Assembly: GCA_030512335.1 (NCBI GenBank)
Contig: JAULSU010000001.1
Span: 8,432,001 to 8,496,000, forward strand
Direction of reading: 5' to 3'
Length of the DNA: 64,000 nt
Source: Immersiella caudata
Taxonomy: Eukaryota; Ascomycota; Sordariomycetes; Sordariales; Lasiosphaeriaceae
Below are positions 54,601 to 64,000 of the stretch, one piece after another. Position 1 is the first letter of the stretch; each line of letters opens with the position of its first letter. Both the position numbers and the translations under genes were made by a program. The notes below the pieces were generated by a model, which was given only the letters and a program-made list of their open reading frames with translations, was not told the DNA's origin and did not search any database.

Positions 54601-57271
54601 GGCGCGAGCCCACAACGAAGGTTGGAGCGACATACCACGGACATACTTCCGGCCGTTCAGTGCGCTGGTGCACCGACACGAAGCTGTCAGGGCAATACTT
54701 GCCAAGCTCGAGGACAAATGGGAGGTGGATCACGATAACTGCACTGGCAAGTGTTGCACTGAGATTTTCTTGGAGTGTCCCGAAGATGAAGAAGAACAAG
54801 AAAGATTCGCAGATGGCCCCAAAGCGCTTGAGTATCTTAGGCCATATGTGAAGTACGTCGACGAGAAGATCCTGCCTGATTATCGCAGATTTGACGCCCT
54901 GGAGGATCCCGAGACAAACGTCCGCTTTTCAGATTTGTGTTATTTATTCCGAACAGGCGATCTTGTCTATCTCAACGATGGAACGACCAATCCCCTCGAG
55001 CAACGAATATGGAAGACTTGCCGCGTTACTCCCTCTTGGGAGTTGCCCTCGATTGACACAGACAAGCCGCTTGATGCTTACGTCGGGGAAAACAACTTCG
55101 CCTTGTTGGGTTATTTCATTGACTACACAGGAGATGAGTTCTGTCCCGTTACAAGAACGCTCGAGATCAAGCCCTTTCAGGGCGAGCTTCAGGTCCAGAA
55201 GTTACCAGTCTTCCCGATTCGTTTTCTTCCGGGCTACCCCGATTATCTCCGTGACGTGGAAAACACCAGCACATCGCTCCTCGCCCACATCAGACAAAAA
55301 CACTGCATCTATGGCGGTTGGGCCTCCTTTCCTGTCCTTGGCGGCGACTCAGAACAACAGCAACGACGACATTTGGAGAGCGAAGTGATGGTCGACTTCA
55401 ACGCCTCCTATGAAGCTTTCCCCCAATGGCGACCGGGGGTGTCTCTTCTCTCTGAGGTCTGGCAGGAGCATTCTTCTCGTTCAAGAAACATTCTTGTGCA
55501 TCCTATGGACAAGCCGGACAAACCGGGGACCAAAGCCCCCGAGATCTTAGTCTCAGAAATTCCAACTTCGGAGGCACAATACAACGAATTCATACGACAA
55601 GATTCGTTTTTAATCACAGCTAGAAAGAAGAGGGAGAAAGGTCTCTTGGTAACTGAAAGTGACCTAACGGGCGACTCCCTACTGTTGCTCACCCATCGCG
55701 TCTTTGCATACGCGTTCCAGGAGCGACAATTCGCCCAAATCTCCGCCGATGGGATCCGACCTGCAACGATGAAGATGCCTTTGACGCTCGGAGATCTTTT
55801 CATTCCTTTGGAGATCAAAACAATGCTGTTGGCTACCCTTGAGGGCCATCTGTCGTGGAAGGAAACAGGTCAAATGTCAACGAACCTCGCCAACTGTACC
55901 AGCAATTCTTCCCTAGTCTGTTCCACTCATCAGGATGGCCTATTCGTTTTGCTTCATGGGGGGTCTGGCCTTGGCAAGAGCTTCACGACCCAGGTAATTG
56001 CCCAAGTTTTTGCCAAGCCGTTGTACCAGCTCACCCTCGCCAACCTGGAATTGGACCCAAAGGGGATCGAGGCCGTCTTGCGTAACGCCTTCTACTACTC
56101 AAGCCTCTGGGACTGCATCTTGGTATTGGAGGACGTCGACGCCCTTTTTTCACCGGCGATGCGTGGGAATGGTTCATCGGCAGTGTCCCTCAGGACGCTC
56201 GAAGATTACGATGGCGTCTTGTTCCTGACTACTCGCCGTGTGGGCCTTCTGGAGGAGGCATTCACGTCACGCATGCATTACACAATCTATTACCCACCTT
56301 TCGATCTAAAGAAAACTCTGGATATTTGGAGTTTCAACATCCAGCGGGTGCGGAAGATGGACGAAGAGCTTTGCCTGACTGAACGCCGCCCCCCGCTGAT
56401 TATCGACGAAGACGAGATTCTCGCCCTGGCGAAGAGGAACTTTCTCGCCAACTCGAAAACTGACCTATCAGCCGGGGGCGACGTCTTTCAGTGGTGCTTG
56501 GACGGAAGGGAGGTTAGAAATGTCTTTCAGGTCGCGATGAGCCTCGCCGAATATGAATACAGGAAGGGGTCAACGGAAGCCCACGAAAACCCCTACGCAC
56601 CAAGGATGGGCGCGAGACTGTTTGAGGTGGCCAAAACCAGCCCCCGTGTGACAGACGAGGAGACTGATACGTTCTCCAGAATCTGGGACTCAAGATCGAG
56701 GAGGGACTCAAGCCGCTACTCCGAGAGTTCGGGAGTTAGATCTCTGACTTCATCTCAAGATAGCCCATTGTCTATTGACTGGGACTCTGTTGCCAGCGAT
56801 TCACCTTCTTCCATGCCTGAGTCTGGCGGAGAGCCCCTCGGCGCGACCTCAGCATACAGGAGCCTAATGACTTCTTCCCCTTCTTATCTTCAGAGACTCT
56901 CAGGGCACTACCTCTACGACGGCCTCGACAGTTTAAACACTCGCCGTGGCAGTTACAACGCTTCCAGCATGAATATGAAAGAAGGATGGACGCCTTTGCC
57001 GACGTTGCGAGAGGTTTATTCTACACCTCCCTCTCTGCCAGCTAGGGTTCTGGAGCTACGCCAAGAAAGGGGGCAAGAACCTCGGGGGCGGGCGAGGCAT
57101 GTGGATGGTGAAAGGTCAAGCGCGGGGTTCGGCAGCGGGTTGGACCATGGATACGGCAGCCTAAGTCGTAGCGATCACTCACGTACAGTGACGTCGAACT
57201 CGCCACTGGAAGCCGAAGGCATCCCGATCAATCCCAGGGACGAGAACACGGGACACGCCCAGGCTGCGTGA
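51622..57271 (+). CDS. trypsin-like protease - DUF7025 - AAA ATPase fusion protein
   Basis: Exons are 51622-53671 and 53718-57271 (1,867 residues). The 46-nt intron has a GTGAGT donor, GCTAAC branch site and TTAG acceptor. Residues 1-370 are Ser/Thr-rich and probably disordered. The protease domain (about 480-745) has a full triad: His518 in MTAGHLL, Asp598 in YYDWAVF and Ser690 in DGDSGSWVVD. A short coiled coil follows (about 850-880). The DUF7025-type region (about 920-1300) includes FSDLCYLFRTGDLVYLN and VFPIRFLPGYPDYLRDV. The AAA domain has Walker A HGGSGLGKS (Lys1437), Walker B LVLED (Glu1488-Asp1489, acidic order reversed from the usual DE), sensor LTTRR (Arg1523 where the family has Asn) and an FTSRMH Arg finger. 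The last ~230 residues are a Ser-rich tail. No signal peptide is present, so it is intracellular. Likely role: an ATP-gated protease switch, by inference only. Confidence 0.88.
53232..53261 (+). repeat. Ser-Asp dipeptide repeat (tccgac) inside the protease domain
   Basis: Four to five copies of a tccgac hexamer encode SDSDSDSD in an acidic loop between the protease His and Asp. Copy-number change would stay in frame. Confidence 0.85.
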
Positions 57272-58929
57272 TCCGTCCCGGAGCCCTGGTGGTGCTGGAC
57301 GACCCAAGACGACATCCACAACGGCGCTCTACTCACCGGGCTGGGCGAGAGGCATGATTCTCTGTTAAGTACTGAAAACCAAACCTGAGCTCCGCTTGGA
57401 AAGCGCATGGTCTATGGCTGTATCGTAGACGGTCAGGAGGGCTGTGTTGACTGGTTGCTTGTCGGGTAAAAGAGGGTCCGGAAATGGATTCAGGGGCCGG
57501 GGGCTCACTTTATAAAATAAGGTCGGACAGCCAGGGAAAGAATATGAAGAAAACGTTGCTTCAGATCAGTGCTCTTGTAGTCGATTTGAGGAACGGCGTC
57601 GTGGCTGAGCATTGGAACATACCACATCACGGCCAAGGCTATCGTTGAAAGACCCGCCCTAAATCCGAATATGATTCGCAGCATCCCCCAAGATCCGGTC
57701 AACCCTGGGGGCGAGAGTAGACTTAGATAAGAGAGTCCTTGCGGTTTGCTGATACAACGGCGGCAATCTCCGCCCAGTCAGCACCTATCTGCAAAGTACG
57801 AAAATGCAGAAGCAGGCCAATGAAGGGTGCAGATGCAGTGACGCTGTTGCCTGCCCGAATTACTGCCCGAGAATTTACCCACCTTCCGTGTCCTGCCGGA
57901 AGCTCTTCGCTTGCCAGGAGCCCGCAGAGATTGGCGCTCCATCCAGATGTGGTTATTGGACAGGCCTCTCTCTGCCCGAGGCTTATTGAAATGCCATCGG
58001 AGTGCCTGACTTGGACCCCGCAGTGTTTGTTCCTTGACCCCAGCACCGAAGCAATCTGATGACAGTAAAACTTTTTCGCCGTCTGACAGAACGGAGACCC
58101 TAAGTCGGGAGCCTGAGGAACATACAAGCCACGGCCCGACCGGCTGCCGAAGGACCACCCCTCGAGCCAGCCCTCACGTCTGGTTCTTTGATAGAAGGCA
58201 ACCAGCTGCCTGGAAACTAGGTTAAAATAGCTGCCGTTAGTGGAAATGAACCTGCTGATAATCCAGCTCGAGTAGTCTTGAAGCAGCCGAGTCAGACTCG
58301 GACGAACGAAGAAGGCGGCGAAACTGCAGCAAGTTCTGAGACCAATGCGTCTCCTGAAAACCCGGAGATTGTTGTGCAAGAGAGTTAGAGTGATGAAGAG
58401 ATTCTAACTGATATGAGTGAGGAGAAAGCCTCGGAGGAATCTGGGAGAGGTCGAGGATGAAAGATGAATCGCCGATTTAGATGTCGTAGAATGCACGGGT
58501 TGGTCGAGAGCCGGCGAATGCACACAGATAGCTAGTGAGCCATTATTCTTGTGTGTTTGACTGCTGAAAGATATAACTGCAGATAGGTGGACTTCCTCTT
58601 GTCCACTTTTGATGATGTGGTTTCACACTCAGGGGTGCTCTTTACTTGTCAACTCTAATTTCATCCCCACTTTCCATTCGTCAATCCACTTTCTTACCCC
58701 TGACCACCCGCAGCTTACTGCAACGGTACCATTCCGAGACCGCAAAATCCCGCGCGACCAAAACACGCACCCGTAAGGCGGGACGGGATTCCCCCGACGT
58801 GAAATTACTTCACGTCTGCTCAGCCCCAACGAGCGCACCCAGTCCGCGAGTTGGACAAAACTCTCGGGCCGTCCCGTGCTCTCCCTCTTCCCACCTCAAC
58901 ATCATGGAAGACACGTAACACGCACCAAA
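57272..58929. other. 1.7-kb gap with coding-like remnants
   Basis: Two weak signals lie here. On the minus strand (57505-57702) GMLRIIFGFRAGLSTIALAV looks like a membrane helix followed by a plausible tail, and frames further upstream (57723-58379) may belong to it but stops intervene. On the plus strand near 58230-58460 an acidic stretch (EEGGETAASSETNASPENPE) with one in-frame TAG resembles a protein C-terminus. Neither could be built into a gene. The right end holds the promoter of the eight-Cys membrane protein. Confidence 0.3.
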
Positions 58930-59965
58930 ATGACAACCACCAGCCTAGCAACACTCTCCATCAAACTCTCCCCAGAATACTCCGCCCTGCGAATATGCGC
59001 TCAGACATGCGTAGACCGAGGCAACGACAACAGCGATTTGGAAGGGCATCTCGAATGCGGCGATCAGAAGATTCTCAACGCGTGTTACTGCAGGGAGGAC
59101 TTGCGACCGAAAGCAACGACGTTTCTGAGCAGCTGCATCGTCACGAGATGCAAGTACAACAATCAGGATGTGACCTCTGCGTTGAGGCTGTATGATGGGT
59201 ATTGTTCGTCTGCGACGAAGACGACAGTAGCCACGACGAGGTCAACTGTGAGGACGAGTACAACGAGGAGTTCGACGGGTGAGTGTTTCCCTGGGACATT
59301 TGGTCTTCTGGAGCTTTCCGCTGTCCTTTGCCCTGTTGTTGCAGTGCATCCAAAGGGATCTCTTGGACGCGAGAAGTGCTGACCCAAGGGGAATAGTATC
59401 CCCAACAACCCTCCCATTCGAAACCCCCGCCCCGTCGACACAAACCTCGACCACCGGGGCTCCAACATCGACAGTCGGCAATACCACTTCATCACCCCAA
59501 ACCGGGTTCTCAAGTCCACCCGGGAGCACAGTAACAACCACCACAACAACCCCAATACCCAACACCGGCATCACCACCAGCGAGCCGCCAATAGCACCCG
59601 CGGCCATCGCCGGCATCGTGATAGGCGCCATCGCAACCGTCATCCTCGGCATCGCAGTATTGATGTGGATATGCCGAAGGAAACAGAAAGAGAGACACAT
59701 CGCCACAAGTGGAGGACAGTTCGGAGAACACAACGTTTACCCGTCGGCCGCGGCGTTCGACAGCAAGAGCGCTACCTCCCCGGGCCGCTCGGTAGAGAGT
59801 TTCGACATGGGAACCATCGCAATGAAGGCGGACGCGCCAGGGTCCCACTATGGCGACATGTACCCGCTAGTGCAAGGGCCGGTAGAGATATGTGATACCG
59901 GGCCAGGCTTCAGAGCGGAGTTGAGCGCGGGGGGAGACGTAGCATACCGGAAGGAGATGGGGTAA
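58930..59965 (+). CDS. eight-cysteine (CFEM-like) single-pass membrane protein
   Basis: Two exons, 58930-59278 and 59397-59965 (305 residues). The 118-nt intron has GTGAGT, a CTGAC branch site and TAG acceptor; a nearer AG at 59343-59344 would put the rest out of frame. The ectodomain has eight cysteines (23, 27, 43, 52, 54, 69, 74, 92) in a CFEM-like spacing with ACYCRED, then a Thr/Ser/Pro stalk (about 100-190), a membrane helix (IAGIVIGAIATVILGIAVLMW) with a CRRKQK stop-transfer, and an approximately 85-residue cytosolic tail. The N-terminus (MTTTSLATLSIKLSPEYSA) is a poor signal peptide, so an upstream exon may be missing. CFEM-type proteins act as surface receptors, haem binders or adhesion proteins; this one resembles the receptor type. 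Confidence 0.75.
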
Positions 59966-60009
59966 TGCGAATCACTATCGCCGGTTTCTTGGGGAAACTT
60001 TTGTCCTCT

Positions 60010-61882
60010 CTATTGATGTTCCTCTTCTTCTGATGTTCCCGTCTTGCTGATCTTCTTCAGAAGCATGCGCATCTCAAACTCCCCGTCCTCCCCCTCCCCG
60101 GGTATATCATCCAGCAACTCAATCCCCGGAAACACCTTCCCCTCCCTCATCTCCTCCCTCAGCGTCTATAATATCCTGAGCCAATTCAACTGAGAGTCAA
60201 AGTGATTCCGTTTCGCACCCCCAACAAGGGGCAAAACAAGCCATCGTCGATCCGCTCCAAGGTTCGATGTTCCACTGTACCAGCATCATTCCCTCCGTCA
60301 ACCTCTCCCCCTGTCGCCCTCTCCTGCCATGACTGTCCCATCAGTAATCTTCATCTACTCCGTATACCGTTCAACAAGCAACCACCTTACCACCTCCGGA
60401 TACGCCGCCGCCTCCTCAAGAGTAGAATACGCCCTCCCAGTCATGGCATTAGTGTACACCAACCTCGCCCCGAGCCTCACCAACTTTCTTAACAGCTGGG
60501 AGCTTCCCCCCAGGCACAAGCACCCATGACGGGCGTCCCCCGGAGAAGCCTACTTTCAATCTCGACATCCGCGCCTATCGAGAGGAAATTCTCAATGGCA
60601 TTGACATATCCATACTGTGCCACTAAGTATAACAAATTCGCCTCGCTCGACGTTGACGCATCAAGACGCAAGACTCGTCGCATCGCCTCCTTCCCCGCGC
60701 GGCGAACGAGCAGACGGAAGGACCTGTGGCCCATCGCCTCAACATTAACCGGGTAGCACGAACACTCTCTCCGTGGACACGGACCCGCTGAATCTAGCCG
60801 TAGTACCCCGCCCATGAAAAGCCCCTAGAACTCTGGCAAGACGAGCATGGTAGTCGTGGCCGACAGTCCCCAAACAATGGTCTCATTGGGGTCAAGGCCG
60901 AGGCTCAGCGGGTGGATGAACACGGGCATGGTGCGTGACGGGTCTCTCCTCCCGTGAAACATTCGGGCTGCAATATCGAACAGGAGGCTGCTCCCAGAAA
61001 CACGGGTCGGACGGAGATTTGCGTTGTGGCGTCTGACGAGGGTTTGTACCACTGGCGCGGTGGACTTTTTCAAGGCGTAGTAGACCAGTGCTGTCTGATC
61101 TGACGTTCGTTGTTCGGTATTCGCTCCACAGCCTAGCCCTTTTTTCCAGGCAATCCCAAACGTCCTAGGCCAATCGATCTTGTTTGGGAGGCGGCTATCT
61201 CTGTCGAGCTGTATCGCATTCATCGACACCACCAATGGCCATGTGTCGTAAACTGAGGCTCTGGGTCAGGCTCTGCTGCGGATTGGTTGTCATGAAGAAG
61301 CCAAAAACCCGGCGACGTTCGTCGTCCAGCTTGATGTTTGTCATGACCTGCAATGTCTCCTTGACGTGGCCACCAAGGTCGTCCAGCTGGCCCTGCATTC
61401 GCTCTTGCGGCGTCAGGCTCTGCAGAAGGGAGGTCATGGTGTCGGCAGCCAGCGCTAGCGATAGAGTGCTCTTCTGTCGCACCAACCCGGCCAGTATCTC
61501 CTTCGTCTCGATTGACGTGCATGGCCATTTCAACGCCATCGCGACCTTGTCGCGCGTCTTGCCGTTTCGAAGCTGGCGACGGCCTTGGAAATGGACAACT
61601 CGACACGGAGCCACACCTTCCGACAGGCAAAATGTGATCGAGACGAAGAACCGGCACCTGGACATTGTCGTCGTCGACGTCACGCTCGATGTCTAGGGCG
61701 GACACAATGAGCGACAGTCGATGCAGGACTCCGGCGAGCTCCTGCTTCTCGGTTGCCAGATCCGCGATCTCCTGCCGTGCATTTTTGACGGATTTGGCAT
61801 ACTTGGAAGCGGTGCGATAAATTTCGTCGGCGAGGGTAACCAGTCCCGCGATGCTGACAGATATCGAGGGGGGATCGGCCAT
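60010..61882 (-). pseudogene. degenerate Helo-like/ankyrin-repeat protein gene
   Basis: It begins at ATG 61882 with MADPPSISVSIAGLVTLADE, a clear Helo-like (STAND N-terminal) start, and continues through EKQELAGVLHRLSLIVSALD. Homologous blocks then occur in changing minus-strand frames: ACRKVWLRVELSISKAVASF, LKWPCTSIETKEILAGLVRQ, the ankyrin-like segments ALVYYALKKSTAPVVQTLVR and NLLYLVAQYGYVNAIENFLS, GRAYSTLEEAAAYPEVVRWL, and a C-terminal LREEMREGKVFPGIELLDD ending at TAG 60010-60012. At least four frame changes and one internal stop are needed, and no set of introns explains them. The order of blocks matches a full-length family member of about 600 residues, so this is a whole gene decaying in place. 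It probably once served in non-self recognition. Confidence 0.7.
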
Positions 61883-62336
61883 GGAAGTTTGAACTTGGCA
61901 AAAATTCGTAATTTGGAATGCTCCAGGCCATCTTCGCGGCGCCAGCAAGCGTGGAAGTGACGGGCAGTCATTCCTGCCATGATGCGTGGAACTTGCGGAA
62001 GGCAGTCGTGGGTCAGAATCGATTGGTCCAGATCAACTCGCCGCACGGGGAACAGCGCCTACCAGATCACTATGACTTGCCGGAACCTGGCCCAAACAGG
62101 AGGCGAGAGGCAGTAATGCGGGGCAGTGCGAGGCCTGAAAAAAACGACCTCCAAAATCCTTTGGGTTTCGCGCCAACCGCGACGCTCCAAACTCGAGCTC
62201 AGCACGTATCGTCGCGGAGCGCGAAACAATTCTTCGCTGCAACGGATTGCATCCGTTCTAACGAAGCCTCCCCTCTTGTTTTTTGGCCTTTTCGAGAAAC
62301 CTCATCACCAAGGTTCGCGAAATCCTCGATTCTCCA
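61883..62336. other. intergenic, no gene seen
   Basis: Upstream flank of the ankyrin pseudogene and 3' flank of the monooxygenase-like gene. Nothing was recognised. Confidence 0.45.
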
Positions 62337-63465
62337 TCAGGCATAGTCCGCATCGAACTCCGCATTCTCCGCCCCGTCCCCGCGACCAAGCCGGCCCAGC
62401 TGAGACCGCATCCCGCCAAGATTGCCCGAAAATAACGGCCGGACCTTGGCGCCGTCGACATTGACGCGGGATATCGTGCTCGCTGGTGATCAAGTGTTAG
62501 TTCCATCTCACTTCTTCATTCCCCATTTCCTCTACTCCAGACCTCGGAAAAATAACTCACCAATTCCAGTCAAGTGATTGTTGATAAAGATATTTTCCCA
62601 GTGCCCCTTCGGGGCGTGATACACCTCATGCATGATGCTAAGATGGGGATGATCTTTGGTAATGCGGTTCCACCAATCCCAGCCCTTGCGGTGCAGCGGC
62701 CCATGAGCAAAGTTATGGAGGTCCTCGAGGGTGCGGAAGTAGCAGATGACCATTACTTGGTTGCTTGTGCGCTGCTCTGTGAGGGCCGTCCAGCCGGAGT
62801 AACCGAGGACTGCGTGTTTCAGTATCAATGAGTGCAGCTTGTTTCATTCTGCCAAATATTTACTCACATCCATGCTTCTCGCCCCCCTTTGACAGCTCTG
62901 TGAGCATGTTGCCGATGTACCCGACCAATTTTCCATACTCCGGTTCGAGAATGCCCAAGGGACTAGATTATTCACGGTGTTAATAACTCCCAGTACTGCG
63001 GAACGACTCACGGTTACTGACTGGTTTGAACGAGCGGCAAGAATGATAATGGTGATATCCTCAGCTGCCGGCCCCCTCGGGAGAGATCCATCGCGGCCGG
63101 GAATCTGGGCAGTGAACTTGCCGAGTAGAACTTCGTCCATGTGAGGGTTTCTCGCGAGGCCGAGATACATGAACAGAGTCCGGAGTATCCGATGGACCAA
63201 CAAGCCAGCGGCTGGGAGCATAGCATAGCGAGGAAAGAAGAGCGATGCAAGACCCTGCAGGACAGCCCCGAAAGCGAGCCAGGTGAGCAAGCCAAAGTTG
63301 TCGCGCAACAGCTGGTTTTGTTAGACGGAAACATCTTCACTCCAGGTTGGATAGAGGAGAATGGAAAACGGATCAACGAACGATGTACTTCATTGTCGAA
63401 ACGACATCACCCCTCGACCTGCTATATGCCACGGCGGGTGGAAAGAGTTGGAATGAAGACTTCAT
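62337..63465 (-). CDS. DUF4188 / af470-like monooxygenase family protein
   Basis: Exons are 63311-63022, 62962-62868, 62809-62561 and 62482-62337, plus an uncertain first exon (about 63465-63382); roughly 288 residues. Introns have GTCAGT, GTGAGT and GTGAGT donors, and their phases fit exactly. The N-terminal membrane hairpin is LRDNFGLLTWLAFGAVLQGL followed by LFFPRYAMLPAAGLLVHRIL. The conserved core GKFTAQIPGRDG, IILAARSNHPLG, GFLGYSGW, NQVMVICYFRTLEDLHNFAH, GWDWWNRITKDHPHLSIMHE and PKGHWENIFINNHLTGI is the DUF4188 (Monooxy_af470-like) signature, a dimeric alpha-beta-barrel-type fold. Relatives take part in fungal secondary metabolism (the fumagillin cluster gene af470), but no biosynthetic cluster is visible here. 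First-exon donor GTTCGT is non-consensus, so the extreme N-terminus is doubtful. Confidence 0.85.
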
Positions 63466-63859
63466 CTTGACAGAGTCATGAAGCTTTCAGTCGAATAAAG
63501 TCGAAATAAGCTTCGCAAGTTTCAGAATTGGAACTCCAAGTGCTGCATATGTGCGATGCGACCAGTTCCACTCAACAAAAAGCCCGTTGGGGGTGGAGGG
63601 TTGCAGTAGGATTCTCCCCGTGCATGGCAGCAGTTGGTCATGACCAATGGGGTGGCAGGGAAAAAAATAGACGAGTCCGAGTCTGAAGGAACCGCAGGCG
63701 CGCGATAAGCAGCCAAGGCAGCACAGAGCCGATTGACCGCTGCGATGATTACAGCATCACAACATGCCGAGGTACTGCCCGATTTGATGTACATATGGCT
63801 TCATCGAACGGTTCCAATCATCCAGCTCCCGCATATCCAACTGAAACATCGATGAACAC
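63466..63859. other. intergenic, no gene seen
   Basis: Promoter of the monooxygenase-like gene on the left and 3' UTR of the partial transporter gene on the right. Confidence 0.45.
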
Positions 63860-64000
63860 TCAATACCCGTAGATCCAAGTCTTCCGCTGATCGCCTCTCC
63901 TCTCAGTGCTGTTCTTTTCCTCCTCAAATCGATCTTCATCCCATGTTGCAATCTCCTTCCCCCTCTTCTTGTTCTCGAGCATGTACATGATCCGGATGAA
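63860..64000 (-). CDS. C-terminus of a probable MFS transporter (partial, runs off the window)
   Basis: Forty-six residues up to TGA 63860-63862: FIRIMYMLENKKRGKEIA, then WDEDRFEEEKNSTERRGDQ and KTWIYGY. A terminal membrane helix ending in YMLENKKRGKE followed by a charged cytosolic tail with an aromatic end is typical of fungal anion:cation-symporter (allantoate permease-like) MFS proteins. Only the end is visible, so the assignment is tentative. The stop is clear and the frame is open to the window edge. Confidence 0.5.
   Translation of the reverse strand, partial: FIRIMYMLENKKRGKEIATWDEDRFEEEKNSTERRGDQRKTWIYGY

Overview
The window comes from a filamentous ascomycete (Pezizomycotina, possibly a Sordariomycete). 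The genes carry short introns of about 46-118 nt with GTRNGT donors and CTAAC/CTGAC-type branch sites. GC content is high, intergenic stretches are long, and the families are fungal: CBM18 lectin, DUF3433, HET domain, Helo-like N-terminus, DUF7025-AAA, and an EF3-like ABC-F ATPase with a chromodomain-like insert. Genes were called by reading frames, splice sites and family motifs; nothing was searched.

Left part (1-20 kb): a frame-broken Helo-like gene, an alpha/beta hydrolase, an unknown small protein, tRNA-Arg(ACG), a secreted three-module chitin-binding protein, a secreted trypsin-like protease, a large DUF3433 membrane protein, a salicylate-hydroxylase-like FAD monooxygenase, a proline-iminopeptidase-like hydrolase that lacks its usual catalytic His, intron-containing tRNA-Tyr(GTA), and a membrane-anchored GH16 glucanase. 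Several of these belong to the cell surface or secretome.

Middle (20-41 kb): mostly housekeeping genes separated by large gaps. They are a membrane GT2 glycosyltransferase of the hyphal-growth type with one homopolymer frame break, a New1/Elf1-type ABC-F ATPase, the splicing/EJC factor RNPS1, and a small protein with a 26-residue tandem repeat.

Right part (41-64 kb): an accessory region rich in families linked to fungal self/non-self recognition. A TPR-ankyrin protein is followed 120 bp later by a HET-domain gene with one frame break. Next come three degenerate loci, then a divergent pair: a C-terminally membrane-anchored protein and a 1,867-residue protein joining a complete trypsin-like protease domain to a DUF7025-AAA ATPase. 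The protease serine and the AAA Walker motifs lie in one uninterrupted 3.55-kb exon, so the fusion is physical. The ATPase core has a swapped Walker B acidic pair and an altered sensor 1. An eight-cysteine membrane protein, a shattered Helo-like/ankyrin pseudogene, an af470-like monooxygenase and the 3' end of a probable MFS transporter close the window.

The protease-AAA gene and its divergent membrane partner are the best candidate for an undescribed system. Several otherwise well-preserved genes break at homopolymers, which could be assembly error or real decay. Multi-lesion loci at 46.9, 49 and 60-62 kb look like true pseudogenes.
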